Assembly (NCBI RefSeq): GCF_000427465.1
Contig: NZ_ATYB01000008.1
Coordinates: forward strand, 124,001-188,000
Direction of reading: 5' to 3'
From: Sinorhizobium arboris LMG 14919
GTDB taxonomy: Bacteria; Pseudomonadota; Alphaproteobacteria; Rhizobiales; Rhizobiaceae
DNA length: 64,000 bases
In this document: positions 18,529 to 27,830 of the stretch, one piece after another
Position numbering within the stretch: the first letter of the stretch is position 1
How the letters are laid out: each line of letters opens with the position of its first letter
Made by a program: the position numbers and the translations under genes
The notes under the pieces: model-generated
The model's input: the letters and a program-made list of their open reading frames with translations, nothing else
Database searches by the model: none
What the model was told of the DNA's origin: nothing

Positions 18529-18884
18529 GCAACTCTCCAGCGAAATGGATCGCCCATAAGGGGAAGCCCGAACGAGCGACTGCCCCGGCGGCGAGTCCGA
18601 TCTCCCCGATAGGGCTCGCGCTAGAGTGGTGTCGAATCGTCGACGCACACCTGCCGGTTCTCAGCTTATACCCCTTTATACGTAGAAATGCACGGCGGGA
18701 TAACAATCGGGATTGGATGATAATGACAATCGCCACCCGTCGATTGTATTAAAACACTTACAGTTGTTCCAAGCATTGCCGAAAAGTGATCAAGGTAGTT
18801 TCGAACGGTAAAGTTTCGATCACCAATTTATTGTGCTCGCTGTGGATAGTTTTAATAATTAAAAAATAGTTCGAGGATAAGACC
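18529..18884. promoter_or_regulatory. cuxR-uxs divergent regulatory region
   Basis: 356 bp without a gene, clearly more AT-rich than its surroundings in the half next to uxs. At 18786-18791 and 18818-18823 lie GTGATC and its inverse GATCAC, enclosing a direct repeat AGTTTCGA at 18797-18804 and 18812-18819 (15-bp period). Direct repeats of this size are what AraC-type activators bind. A good ribosome-binding site (GAGGATAAG) precedes uxs. I could not fix the promoter itself. Confidence 0.5.
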
Positions 18885-19931
18885 ATGAATTACTTCAGGA
18901 ATGACTTCCGTGTAACTCTATCTGGCGTGAATGTCGGTAAAGAGACACTGCAGCGTCGAGAAATTCAGCGGAAAATACTTGTTACCGGCGGCGCCGGTTT
19001 CCTGGGATCGCATCTCTGCGAATTCCTTCTCGGCGCCGGGCACGAGGTCATCTGCCTCGACAACTTCTCGACGGGTCTCAGACGCAATATCGCGCCGCTT
19101 AAGCGCTTCGATACCTTCCGCGTCATCGCCCACGACATCGTTGAGCCGCTCGACCTCGAAGTCGACGAGATCTACAACCTCGCCTGTCCGGCATCGCCGC
19201 CGCATTATCAGGCAGATCCGATCCAGACGACGAAGACCTGTGTGATCGGCTCGCTCAACCTCCTGAATCTGGCTGCGCGTCGCGGCGCACGCATCTTCCA
19301 GGCGTCCACGTCGGAAATCTACGGCGATCCGCACATCCACCCGCAGGTGGAAAGCTATTGGGGCAACGTCAATCCCTTCGGTCCGCGTTCCTGCTACGAC
19401 GAGGGAAAGCGTTGCGCGGAGACCCTGTTCTTCGACTTCCACAAGGTCCATGGAGTCGAAATCAAGATCGTTCGGATCTTCAACACCTACGGACCACGGA
19501 TGCGCCCGGATGACGGCCGCGTCGTTTCCAACTTCATCGTTCAGGCCCTGAAGGGTGAGGACATCACGATCTACGGCGACGGTTCGCAGACCCGTTCCTT
19601 CTGTTTCGTGGACGATCTGATCGACGGTTTCGTCCGCCTGATGGCGTCGCCGCCTTCGCTTAGCGGACCGGTCAATCTGGGCAACCCGGCAGAATTCACG
19701 ATCGGTGAACTGGCCGAGGAGGTGATCCGGCTGACCGGTTCGCGTTCGAAGATCGTCCGGCGCCCCTTGCCGGTCGACGATCCTCGCCAGCGTCGTCCCG
19801 ACATCTCGCTCGCAACGCAGGAACTCGGCTGGCGTCCAAAGGTCGATTTGACCGAAGGCCTTGCGCACACGATCGGCTATTTCGACGGCCTTCTCTCCCG
19901 GTCGCAACGGGAAAGCGCGGAGCTGGTCTGA
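18885..19931 (+). CDS. uxs1: UDP-xylose synthase (UDP-glucuronate decarboxylase)
   Basis: 348 residues. An extended [23 protein letters not shown] (about 30-49), [22 protein letters not shown], a sequence diagnostic for the UDP-glucuronate decarboxylase / UXS group, active site YDEGKR (Tyr-x3-Lys), and [14 protein letters not shown]. It converts UDP-glucuronate to UDP-xylose. The first 28 residues are a non-family extension. First gene of a six-gene operon whose members overlap end to end; in S. meliloti the homologous operon yields an arabinose-containing polysaccharide under CuxR control. Confidence 0.92.
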   Translation: MNYFRNDFRVTLSGVNVGKETLQRREIQRKILVTGGAGFLGSHLCEFLLGAGHEVICLDNFSTGLRRNIAPLKRFDTFRVIAHDIVEPLDLEVDEIYNLACPASPPHYQADPIQTTKTCVIGSLNLLNLAARRGARIFQASTSEIYGDPHIHPQVESYWGNVNPFGPRSCYDEGKRCAETLFFDFHKVHGVEIKIVRIFNTYGPRMRPDDGRVVSNFIVQALKGEDITIYGDGSQTRSFCFVDDLIDGFVRLMASPPSLSGPVNLGNPAEFTIGELAEEVIRLTGSRSKIVRRPLPVDDPRQRRPDISLATQELGWRPKVDLTEGLAHTIGYFDGLLSRSQRESAELV

Positions 19932-20917
19932 TGGTTGCCCCGCGTATTCTCGTCACCGGTGGCGCCGGCTATATCGGCAGTCACACCGCAAAGCTGCTGC
20001 GCCTGGAGGGCATCGAACCCGTCGTCTACGATAACCTGACGACCGGAAACCGCTCTGCCGTGCGCTGGGGACCATTCGTACAGGGAGACATCCTGGACGG
20101 GGGCCGCCTGATCGAGGTCATCGAAGCATACGAACCTGACGCCGTGATCCATTTCGCGGCATCCGCCTATGTCGGAGAGTCCGTCACCGACCCTGCGAAA
20201 TACTACAACAACAACGTCCGCGGAACGCTGTCGCTCCTCGACGCATGCCGCCAGACCGGCGTCGGTAAGGTGATCTTCTCCTCCAGCTGCGCCACCTATG
20301 GCGTACCTGCGGTGCTGCCGATCGACGAATCGACGCCGCAGGCCCCGATCAATCCCTACGGCAAGACGAAGCTGATGGCCGAGCACATGCTCGCCGACTA
20401 TGCCGCCGCCTTTGCGCTGAACTACGTCTCGCTGCGTTATTTCAACGCCTGCGGCGCCGATCCGGAAGGTGACCTCGGCGAATGGCATGATCCGGAGACG
20501 CACCTCATTCCGCGGGCCCTGATGGCGGCGGCAGGCAGGATACCGCATCTGGAGATTTACGGAGAGGATTACGATACCCCCGACGGAACCTGCGTGCGCG
20601 ACTATATTCACGTCGCCGATCTTGCGAGCGCTCATGTGCTGGCATACCGGCATCTCGCCACGGGCGGCGGGAATCTGGCGCTGAACCTCGGCACCGGCCG
20701 CGGCTTCTCGATAAAGGAAGTCCTGCGAACGGTCGGCGAGATCACCGGGCATGACGTCCCGGTCGTATTTCGGCGGCGCCGCTCCGGAGATCCGCCGGCA
20801 CTCTATGCGGATGCCGGGCTTGCTCGCCGCACGCTCGGTTTCCTGCCGCGCTATTCCGATCTCGAGACGATCGTGCGAACCGCGGCGCCGTTCTTCGGGC
20901 TGGAGGCGCGGTCATGA
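19931..20917 (+). CDS. uxe: UDP-xylose 4-epimerase (GalE-like)
   Basis: 328 residues. GalE fold: VTGGAGYIGSHTAKLL (residues 7-22), DILDGGRL, FAASAYVGESVTDPAKYY, catalytic Ser-Ser and Tyr-x3-Lys in SSSCATYG and NPYGKTK, and the GalE-type D...GTCVRDYIHVADLA. By sequence alone it could be called UDP-glucose 4-epimerase; its place directly after uxs (1-nt overlap, TGATG) supports the function shown for the S. meliloti homologue, interconverting UDP-xylose and UDP-L-arabinose. Confidence 0.87.
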   Translation: MVAPRILVTGGAGYIGSHTAKLLRLEGIEPVVYDNLTTGNRSAVRWGPFVQGDILDGGRLIEVIEAYEPDAVIHFAASAYVGESVTDPAKYYNNNVRGTLSLLDACRQTGVGKVIFSSSCATYGVPAVLPIDESTPQAPINPYGKTKLMAEHMLADYAAAFALNYVSLRYFNACGADPEGDLGEWHDPETHLIPRALMAAAGRIPHLEIYGEDYDTPDGTCVRDYIHVADLASAHVLAYRHLATGGGNLALNLGTGRGFSIKEVLRTVGEITGHDVPVVFRRRRSGDPPALYADAGLARRTLGFLPRYSDLETIVRTAAPFFGLEARS

Positions 20918-22785
20918 CTGGCCATCCGACCAATGAAGAGGCGCGCCTTCCCGAGGACGGCGGGCTGCGGCTCGCGCCTGTGCTCACAGGCGCACGTCGG
21001 ACGGAATTTCTGCTCGGCGCCGGCCTCTGGATAGCGGCTCTCGTGCATTTCTGGGCCTGGTGGCTGGAACCGCGCCATCACGTGGACGCCCTGGGCAGCA
21101 CCGTTGTGACCGCGGTCCTCGCCTGGGTCACCCTGCTGCCGGCCTATTTCATCGTCGTCTTCTGCCGTGCGGCAAAACCATGCGGACCACTGAGGCTCCC
21201 GGCCGGCAGTCGTATTGCCATGGTCGTGACAAAGGCGCCGTCGGAGCCCTTCTCGGTCGTGGCCGAGACATTGCAAGCAATGCTTGCCCAGAACGTCCCG
21301 CACGACACCTGGCTTGCCGACGAGGATCCGTCCGAAGCGACGCTCGACTGGTGCCGCAGGCATGGCGTCCTCGTCTCCACCCGCAAGGGCCGGGCAGACT
21401 ATCACCGGGCCATGTGGCCACGGCGCACGCGCTGCAAGGAGGGCAATCTCGCCTTCTTCTACGATCACTACGGTTATGACCGGTACGACTTCGTGGCTCA
21501 GCTCGACGCCGACCATGTCCCCGCGCCCGGCTACCTCTTCGAAATGCTGCGTCCCTTTGCCGACCCTGGAGTGGGTTATGTCTCGGCACCGAGCATCTGC
21601 GACCGCAACGCTTCTAAGAGCTGGTCGGCGCGCGGGCGGCTCTATGCGGAGGCGAGCATGCACGGTTCCCTCCAGGCCGGCTACAATGGCGGACTCGCGC
21701 CGCTCTGCATCGGCTCTCACTATGCGGTGCGTACGACGGCGCTCAAGGAGATCGGCGGGCTCGGCCCGGAGCTGGCAGAAGATCACTCGACGACACTGAT
21801 GATGAATGCGGCCGGCTGGCGCGGCGTTCACGCCCTCGACGCGATCGCCCATGGCGACGGGCCACGCACCTTTGCCGACCTGGTGACCCAGGAGTTCCAG
21901 TGGTCACGCAGTCTCGTCATGATCCTGCTACAGTATTCGCCGCGTCTCATCGGCCGGTTGCCGCTGCGGCTGAAGTTCCAGTTCCTTTTCTCGCAACTCT
22001 GGTATCCCCTCTTTGCCTGCTTCATGGCGTTGATGTTCGCAATGCCGATCGTCGCCCTTGCGCGCGGCGAGACCTTCGTCGCCGTGACCTATCCGGAGTT
22101 TCTGGCCTATTTCGCACCGCTTTCGGTCGTCCTCGTCCTCCTGGCCTATCGCTGGCGTGCAACCGGCGCCTTCCGGCCTTACGACGCGAAGATCTTGAGC
22201 TGGGAGTGCATGCTCTTCCTCTTTGCACGTTGGCCCTGGGCGCTTGCCGGTACGCTTGCGGCATTGCGCGATTGGCTCACCGGATCCTTCGTTGATTTCC
22301 GCGTCACGCCGAAAGGATCGTCAAAAGTCGATCCGCTGCCGGTGCGCGTGCTGGCGCCATACTTCTTCCTGGCGGTTGCGGCCGTCCTGCCGGTCCTGTT
22401 CGTCGAAGACGCCGCGAAAGCCAAGGGTTTCTACCTTTTCGCGATCCTCAATGCGGCGATCTACTGCCTGCTTCTGCTCGTCATCGTCATACGGCATTCG
22501 ATAGAGAATGCGGTTGCAACCGCCTCCCGTTTCTATCGTCCCGCGATCGGGGCCGGACTCCTGGCGATCGTCGCACTGCCCGGCATCGCGACGGCCGAGC
22601 ACGGGAAGGATGGGCTCGAGGCACTCGCGTGGGGCAGTGGGCAACTGCGTCTCTTCGAGGAGCGCTATTCGGTAGCCGGAGCCGGGCAGGGCGGCACGGC
22701 ATTGCGCAAGATCATCTTCCGGCCCCGCTGGATTTCCGCCCCCGCGGATCAGCAGGACGGCAAATCAGAGGGAATAGGAACATGA
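20914..22785 (+). CDS. membrane GT2 polysaccharide synthase (BcsA-like)
   Basis: 623 residues. Two N-terminal membrane segments (about 30-50, 60-85), a cytoplasmic GT2 domain, then at least four membrane segments from about 360 on. Catalytic features: ADEDPSE, the DAD metal motif (D198-D200), AEDHSTTL as the general-base Asp, and QEFQWSRS at the place of the QxxRW motif, which is altered. That variant is unusual for processive synthases and may reflect pentose substrates. It overlaps uxe by 4 nt (ATGA). It probably polymerises and exports a glycan from UDP-arabinose or UDP-xylose. No PilZ domain is present; regulation is through CuxR. Confidence 0.85.
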   Translation: MTGHPTNEEARLPEDGGLRLAPVLTGARRTEFLLGAGLWIAALVHFWAWWLEPRHHVDALGSTVVTAVLAWVTLLPAYFIVVFCRAAKPCGPLRLPAGSRIAMVVTKAPSEPFSVVAETLQAMLAQNVPHDTWLADEDPSEATLDWCRRHGVLVSTRKGRADYHRAMWPRRTRCKEGNLAFFYDHYGYDRYDFVAQLDADHVPAPGYLFEMLRPFADPGVGYVSAPSICDRNASKSWSARGRLYAEASMHGSLQAGYNGGLAPLCIGSHYAVRTTALKEIGGLGPELAEDHSTTLMMNAAGWRGVHALDAIAHGDGPRTFADLVTQEFQWSRSLVMILLQYSPRLIGRLPLRLKFQFLFSQLWYPLFACFMALMFAMPIVALARGETFVAVTYPEFLAYFAPLSVVLVLLAYRWRATGAFRPYDAKILSWECMLFLFARWPWALAGTLAALRDWLTGSFVDFRVTPKGSSKVDPLPVRVLAPYFFLAVAAVLPVLFVEDAAKAKGFYLFAILNAAIYCLLLLVIVIRHSIENAVATASRFYRPAIGAGLLAIVALPGIATAEHGKDGLEALAWGSGQLRLFEERYSVAGAGQGGTALRKIIFRPRWISAPADQQDGKSEGIGT

Positions 22786-23387
22786 GAGTGAAAGGCCCAT
22801 TCGTTCGCAAAGGGCTTCGCGATACGCTGCTCGGCAGACGCTTTGCTCTCGCGGTTGTGCCCGCCCTCTTCCTCTGCCATTCGCCGGCGGCCGCCGCGGA
22901 AGTCGCCGTTCCCGAAACCGCGCGCACCATGACGGGCGTGGAACTCTACATGATCTTCCAAGGCAAGACCTGGAAGTGGGAGAGCGGCGCCGGGCGGATG
23001 GAAAGCGAAGGCCGCGTGTTCCGGGCCTGGGCAAAATCGGGCACGGGGGAGACTTGGGCCGAAGGCCGCTGGAGCGTGAATGACCGCGGTCAACTTTGTC
23101 TGACGGCCGTGTGGCACAGCCAAAGCGCTGCCGCCCGCGACAAGACCTGCTTCAGCCATCGCACGCTCGACGGAACCATCTACCAGAAGAGGGAGCCGTC
23201 CGGCGAATGGTACGTCTTCAAACATGCCAAGCCGAAGTCAGAAGACGAGATCAACCGGCTGGTCCGAGAGGATCTGGTCGGCGCGAAGCTCCCCGCCGTC
23301 AAGGAGCGCATCACAGGTCGCGTGGAACAAACAAAGAGTAGCGTTGGCCGGCAAGCCCGGACGGACGCGGTTGGAGGTGTACAATGA
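22782..23387 (+). CDS. DUF995 secreted protein (first of two)
   Basis: 201 residues from ATG 22782, overlapping the synthase stop. A signal peptide (hydrophobic 22-38, cleavage near AAAAEV) is followed by a DUF995 core: ELYMIFQGKTWKWESGAG, EGRWSVNDRGQLCLTAVW, TCFSH and REPSGEWYVFK, with two cysteines that may form a disulfide. The C-terminal 35 residues are basic and low-complexity. It shares clear similarity with the last gene of the operon (24361-24870). Probably periplasmic; function not established, presumably in export or modification of the operon's polysaccharide. Confidence 0.8.
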   Translation: MRVKGPFVRKGLRDTLLGRRFALAVVPALFLCHSPAAAAEVAVPETARTMTGVELYMIFQGKTWKWESGAGRMESEGRVFRAWAKSGTGETWAEGRWSVNDRGQLCLTAVWHSQSAAARDKTCFSHRTLDGTIYQKREPSGEWYVFKHAKPKSEDEINRLVREDLVGAKLPAVKERITGRVEQTKSSVGRQARTDAVGGVQ

Positions 23388-24361
23388 ACAGGAAATCAAA
23401 GGCCATGGCCTTGGGATGTTTCGGCCTGTTGCTATCCGGCACGGTGCTCGCGGCCAACATGCCGCGTGGCATTCCGGAGCCGAACTCGCCAACTATGGCG
23501 ACGCCATCGGACAAACGGCCGGTCCTGACGCAGGACTCCGTCGATTTCGGCGCTTACGATCCCCATGGCGATTTCGGCACGCCAGGGGACTCAAAGATCG
23601 AGCATCTCTTTCTGCCCTGGGAAGACGTCGATCTGTCGACGCTGACGCTTGCCGACGACTACGCCCAAGCGCGCGGGCGTTCGCTCATGATCACGGTCGA
23701 ACCGTGGTCGTGGTCGCCCGAGTGGCGCGTAACCGAAGGGGAACTCCTGCGTTCGATTCTGAGTGGCGAACGCGACGAGAACATGGCCCAGGTCTGTTCC
23801 GCCGCCGCCGCCCTCAAGAGCCCCGTCATCATTCGCTGGGGGCAGGAAATGGACGAAACCGACAACCAGTTCTCCTGGTCGCATTGGCGGGGCGAGGACT
23901 TCAAGGCAGCCTATCGCCGCGTGGTGACCGTCTGCCGCAGCCACCTGAAGAACGCGAGGTTCATGTGGTCGCCCAAGGGCAATGAGGGGCTGGAAGTCTT
24001 CTATCCAGGTGACGACGTCGTCGATATCGTCGGTCTTTCGGTATTCGGTTACCAGCCCTACGACCAGGGTACGACCGGCCGCGATCAGACGTTTGCGGAG
24101 CGGCTGGCGCCCGGATACGGCCGGGTAGCGAGCTACGGCAAGCCGATCATGGTCGCCGAGCTCGGCTACGAGGGAGACGGTACATACGTGGCAAACTGGG
24201 CGGCCACCGTCGCCCGGCGCCACGCCGAATTCCCGCAGCTGACGGCCGTGGTCTACTTCAACGACCGCGAGATCTATCCGTGGCCACAGGGCTACGGCCG
24301 CCCCGATTGGCGGGTGGTCCGCGACGCCATTAGCGGGCAAGTGCCCGACGGAGGCATGTGA
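23384..24361 (+). CDS. GH26-like secreted glycoside hydrolase
   Basis: 325 residues with a signal peptide (residues 1-24). A TIM-barrel hydrolase: DFGAYDPHGDFG, ITVEPWSW, PVIIRWGQEMD with probable acid/base Glu155, a region FMWSPKGNEG, and MVAELGYEGDG with probable nucleophile Glu259. Spacing and motifs fit clan GH-A, nearest GH26. Such enzymes in polysaccharide operons usually trim the nascent chain in the periplasm, as cellulases do in bcs operons. Overlaps both neighbours by 1-4 nt. Confidence 0.8.
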   Translation: MNRKSKAMALGCFGLLLSGTVLAANMPRGIPEPNSPTMATPSDKRPVLTQDSVDFGAYDPHGDFGTPGDSKIEHLFLPWEDVDLSTLTLADDYAQARGRSLMITVEPWSWSPEWRVTEGELLRSILSGERDENMAQVCSAAAALKSPVIIRWGQEMDETDNQFSWSHWRGEDFKAAYRRVVTVCRSHLKNARFMWSPKGNEGLEVFYPGDDVVDIVGLSVFGYQPYDQGTTGRDQTFAERLAPGYGRVASYGKPIMVAELGYEGDGTYVANWAATVARRHAEFPQLTAVVYFNDREIYPWPQGYGRPDWRVVRDAISGQVPDGGM

Positions 24362-24870
24362 TGAAACCTGTATATCGAGGAATACCTTTAGCCATCGCGC
24401 TGGTCGCCAGCATCGCCGGTGCATCTTTCGCCGAGGCCGCCGCTACGCGCACCGAGAGAAAGACAACGCCGCTGACACACGCGGAAGTGTACCAACTCTA
24501 CGGCCAGAAATCCTGGATATGGAAAGAGGGAGCAGGTTACTTCTCGGTGCAGGCGCGCCGTTTCACCGCCTGGTCCAAGGAGAACGGCAAGCCGTCCTAC
24601 GGGGTAGGCCGCTGGTTCATCACCGGTCCCGGAAAACTCTGTTTCCGCGCCGAATGGCATGCCAGGGATGGTTCGGCACCGGCGACGACCTGCTTCAGTC
24701 ACGCCAAAAGGGGTGGTGTGATTTATCAGAGACGCGAGCCCGATGGCGCCTGGTACGTCTTCAAGAACGCACAGGTGAGGCCAGACGACGAGTTCACCAA
24801 GCTTCGACGTGGCAATTATGTGGGCGCAAGCCTGAACCGCATCGAGGCGAGACTCGGCCGGGTCGAGTAA
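24361..24870 (+). CDS. DUF995 secreted protein (second of two)
   Basis: 169 residues from ATG 24361 (a GTG at 24358 is also possible). Signal peptide to about residue 27 (ASFAEAAA). DUF995 core with YQLYGQKSWIWKEGAGYF, GVGRWFITGPGKLCFRAEW, TTCFSHAK and REPDGAWYVFKNAQ, paralogous to the 22782 product over its whole mature part. Last gene of the uxs operon. The duplication on both sides of the hydrolase suggests the two proteins have different partners or form a heteromer; this is inference. Confidence 0.82.
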   Translation: MKPVYRGIPLAIALVASIAGASFAEAAATRTERKTTPLTHAEVYQLYGQKSWIWKEGAGYFSVQARRFTAWSKENGKPSYGVGRWFITGPGKLCFRAEWHARDGSAPATTCFSHAKRGGVIYQRREPDGAWYVFKNAQVRPDDEFTKLRRGNYVGASLNRIEARLGRVE

Positions 24871-24978
24871 CCCCGGCCGGGAAGGGGTTGCGCGGCTGGC
24901 CGATGTCAGAAGTGCAAATGGCTCCGCAGATGAGCCCGGCGTCGAAAGGCCCGCAACCCCGCCCACTTTTCCTGCTGG

Positions 24979-25281
24979 TCAGCGAAGGAAGCAGCGCGAG
25001 GTGCTGCCGAAGCCGCTCGGCGTACAGATATAGGGAGCCCGCCCGAGGAAGGCCGAGCGCACGGGTTTGGGCGCCTTTTGCCTGGCGACTTTCTTGTCCC
25101 GCACGATTTTCTTTTCAGGCACAGGGTAGCCGACTTCACGCGTGATCGAAGCGGTTGTCTCCTGGCTGATCGCCGTGGAGCAGCCGCAGGCAGCGGCGGC
25201 GAGCATCACCGCAAGGGTGCCGCGGGCAATTTTCCCGCGGGCGTCGAACAGGCCGGATAATGCTCTCGATTTTACCTTCAC
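24979..25281 (-). CDS. small lipoprotein-like protein
   Basis: 100 residues from a GTG at 25281 with GGGGAG nine bases upstream. A hydrophobic segment ends in LAAAACGCS, a plausible lipobox (Cys near 32-34). The rest is basic, and ends with APYICTPSGFGSTSRCFLR, a two-cysteine tail I have seen in small rhizobial secreted proteins. Function unknown. It is convergent with the uxs operon and not obviously part of another operon. Confidence 0.6.
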   Translation of the reverse strand: MKVKSRALSGLFDARGKIARGTLAVMLAAAACGCSTAISQETTASITREVGYPVPEKKIVRDKKVARQKAPKPVRSAFLGRAPYICTPSGFGSTSRCFLR

Positions 25282-25446
25282 AACTGGAACTCCCCGTTTT
25301 TTGTTTGTGAAGGAAGGTTAGCCGAAAGGATTTAATTCACGGTCGAGGAAAAGCCGACAATTCGCCGGGATTGCGCATCAGGCCCTTAACCATTCGGCCT
25401 GCCACGCCTGATGTGAAGGTGCTGCGTGAAGGCTGCCGCACAACTG

Positions 25447-26517
25447 TCAGTTTTCGACCTTGTTGCTGAAGTGTGCGTTGCCGAGGCCTGTGCCGATCGT
25501 CAGGATTCCCCAGCTCGAGGCATCCTGCATATAGGGTATCTGCGACAAACCCTGGACGACGGCGTCGTTGTGCATGATCACGAAGGTCTCGTGATCGCAG
25601 ATTTGCGGAATGGCCTGCTTGAGCGCGGCAGGCAGGTTGAAATGTTCGCTTTCCCAGTTGCCTCCCGGCAGGTTCTGGCCTCCGCGAAGGATCGAGCCAT
25701 CTTCATTGATCACGCCCGGGCAGGCCACGCCGATGACCGGCGCCGGCATGAGGTCCGCTTTGTCCGCTTTGGCAATAAGCCTCTCGATCATGCCGATGAG
25801 TTCCTCGATGGTCACGCTCCTGTTGGGCTTGTCGTCCGCATGTCGCCAGATGTCCGATTTCCAGACCTTGGCCCTTGAAAGGTCGGTGTCACCCTTCAGA
25901 CGCAGCTCGACTATGCCCACGCGGATATTGGTGCCGCCTATATCGATGGCGAGAATCGCCTTGTGCCCCTTCAGCATCCAGGCGGGCATGAGATGCGCCG
26001 CCCCGATGAGCCCGGCATCGTCCGGATGGTGAACGATGGGGGAGAGCTCTATCTTGATGCCTTCAGACTTGAGCAGCACCATTGCTCGGGCGATCGCGAG
26101 TTCACCTGCCGCGCTTCCTCTGAAGCCGCCTCCGATCACGACCCGCTCCGTATTCTTCCAGCTCTTCTGGTCCAGGAAGCGTTCGAGAACGTTGGCGAGC
26201 TCGCCGGCGAATTCGTCGACTGCACCCATGATCAGGGCGGCGGCCTCCTTGTCGTCGCCGCGCAGAAGCGCATCCACCTTCTTTTTGGACAGGTCCTGGG
26301 TCGACTCGTTCCCCAGCGGATCGTCGCCCCCTTTGCGCACGCGTTTGCGCCAGGCGTCGAGCTTCTCCTGGAAAGCGAACTTGTTGGCCCTGTCGCCAAG
26401 GAAGCCGTCCCCGTCACGCAGTTCCAGATTGTAGTCATCGACCGTCACTGACGGCAGATTGCTGGCGCCATGAATAAGCGGGACGCCGTTTCGCTTTTCG
26501 TTCGCGGATTTGCCCAC
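25447..26517 (-). CDS. ROK-family kinase with circularly permuted domain order
   Basis: 356 residues from GTG 26517 with GGAGG five bases upstream. ROK motifs are present but in rotated order. The N-terminal half has what normally ends a ROK protein: VVIGGGFRGS (127-134) and ELSPIVHHPDDAGLIGAAHL (157-176). The normal N-terminus then follows in the middle: AILAIDIGGTNIRVGIV (187-203, phosphate-1), VIGVACPG (261-268), catalytic HNDAV (Asp318), and phosphate-2 ILTIGTGLGN (338-347) nine residues before the stop. The ROK zinc motif CxCGxxGC is absent. It should be a sugar kinase, perhaps glucokinase-like. Divergent from the NAGGN peptidase gene, 155 bp between starts. Confidence 0.8.
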   Translation of the reverse strand: MGKSANEKRNGVPLIHGASNLPSVTVDDYNLELRDGDGFLGDRANKFAFQEKLDAWRKRVRKGGDDPLGNESTQDLSKKKVDALLRGDDKEAAALIMGAVDEFAGELANVLERFLDQKSWKNTERVVIGGGFRGSAAGELAIARAMVLLKSEGIKIELSPIVHHPDDAGLIGAAHLMPAWMLKGHKAILAIDIGGTNIRVGIVELRLKGDTDLSRAKVWKSDIWRHADDKPNRSVTIEELIGMIERLIAKADKADLMPAPVIGVACPGVINEDGSILRGGQNLPGGNWESEHFNLPAALKQAIPQICDHETFVIMHNDAVVQGLSQIPYMQDASSWGILTIGTGLGNAHFSNKVEN

Positions 26518-26672
26518 GCAACCTCCCGAGTGACGCCTCGTCCGGACTTGCCGAATAGCTGAGTACCTTACAACGTAGCGGGCGGTGCGATGTTCCCGTT
26601 CGTAACCTTCGATACGCTCGACGCTTTGGCAATGTTGTTGACGCGGGCATCCATGATTGCGACAACGCATCC

Positions 26673-27830
26673 ATGCAGACACCGATCAATATCGACCCGG
26701 ACTATCTCACCAGCCGGCTGAAAGCTCTGCTCGAAATTGCGAGCCCGACCGGTTTCACCGATGAGGCGGCGCGCTACACGGCGCGCGAACTCGAGCGTCT
26801 CGGCCTGGAGGTCAAGCTGACCCGCCGGGGAGCAATCCGCGCTCTGCGGCCGGGCGGTGCCGAGCGGCCCGCCCGCGGGATCGTCTCGCACCTGGACACT
26901 CTTGGCGCGCAGGTTAAGGCATTGAAGGAAAACGGTCGTCTCGAACTGGTATCGATCGGTCATTGGTCGGCACGGTTCGCGGAGGGGGCTCGCGCTTCGA
27001 TCTTTTCCGGCAAGGGCACCTATCGCGGCTCCATTCTCCCGCTGAAGGCCTCTGGTCACACGTTCAATGACGAGGTCGATACACAACCAACCGGTTGGCG
27101 CCACATCGAGCTGCGCGTCGATGCACTCGCCCGCGACCGCAACGATCTGGTGCAGCTCGGAATAGATGTCGGCGACATCGTCGCCATCGATCCGCAGCCT
27201 GAATTCCTCAACAACGGCTTCATCGTTTCGCGGCATCTCGACGACAAGGCCGGCGTCGCCATCATGCTTGCGGCGCTAGAGGCGATGCAGCGCGAGAAGG
27301 TGGAAACGCCGGTCGATACCTACTGGCTCTTCACGATCGGTGAGGAAGTGGGGGTGGGCGCGTCAGCGGCGATCGTTCCGGAAATCGCCTCCCTGGTGGC
27401 GATAGACAACGGCACGACCGCGCCCGGCCAGAATTCGGACGAGTTCGGAGTGACGCTCGCGATGGCGGACCAGACCGGACCCTTCGATTATCACCTTTCG
27501 AAAAAGCTTTACGAGCTTTGCGGCGAGCACGGCATCCGCGTCCAGAAGGACGTCTTTCGCTACTATCGCTCCGATGCCGCTTCCGCGGTCGAAGCGGGGC
27601 ACGACGTGCGCACGGCACTTCTCACCTTCGGAGTCGACGCCTCGCACGGCTATGAGCGTATCCACCTCCACGCGCTGATGTCCGTTGCAAAGCTCGCGGT
27701 GTACTATGCGGCAAGCGAAGTCCAGATCGAGCGCGACGCCGAGGAGGTATCCGGCCTTCGCGGCTTTACCCGGCAGAAAGTTCGGCAGGCCGAGCAGGAT
27801 CTGAAAGCGGACGAGCCGGAGGCGCCTTAG
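26673..27830 (+). CDS. M42-family peptidase of the NAGGN osmoprotectant system
   Basis: 385 residues. Metal-ligand motifs: VSHLDTLG (His73, Asp75), SRHLDDKAGVA (Asp191 region), FTIGEEVGVGAS (Glu224-Glu225), AIDNGTTAPGQNSDEFG and DASHGYERIH. Stretches such as RFAEGARASIF, LPLKASGHTFNDEVDTQP, GPFDYHL and DVFRYYRSDAASAVEAGHD are specific to the M42 group that accompanies the asparagine-synthase-like and GNAT/ATP-grasp enzymes of NAGGN synthesis. Here those two lie at 50626-54190. It may break down or process the dipeptide osmolyte. The C-terminal 25 residues are charged and extend beyond the catalytic domain. Confidence 0.88.
   Translation: MQTPINIDPDYLTSRLKALLEIASPTGFTDEAARYTARELERLGLEVKLTRRGAIRALRPGGAERPARGIVSHLDTLGAQVKALKENGRLELVSIGHWSARFAEGARASIFSGKGTYRGSILPLKASGHTFNDEVDTQPTGWRHIELRVDALARDRNDLVQLGIDVGDIVAIDPQPEFLNNGFIVSRHLDDKAGVAIMLAALEAMQREKVETPVDTYWLFTIGEEVGVGASAAIVPEIASLVAIDNGTTAPGQNSDEFGVTLAMADQTGPFDYHLSKKLYELCGEHGIRVQKDVFRYYRSDAASAVEAGHDVRTALLTFGVDASHGYERIHLHALMSVAKLAVYYAASEVQIERDAEEVSGLRGFTRQKVRQAEQDLKADEPEAP

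Noticed and set aside
24884..24960. GGGGTTGCG / CGCAACCCC pairing after the uxs operon
   Set aside because: Nine-base arms but a 59-base loop and no T-run; too weak to call a terminator.
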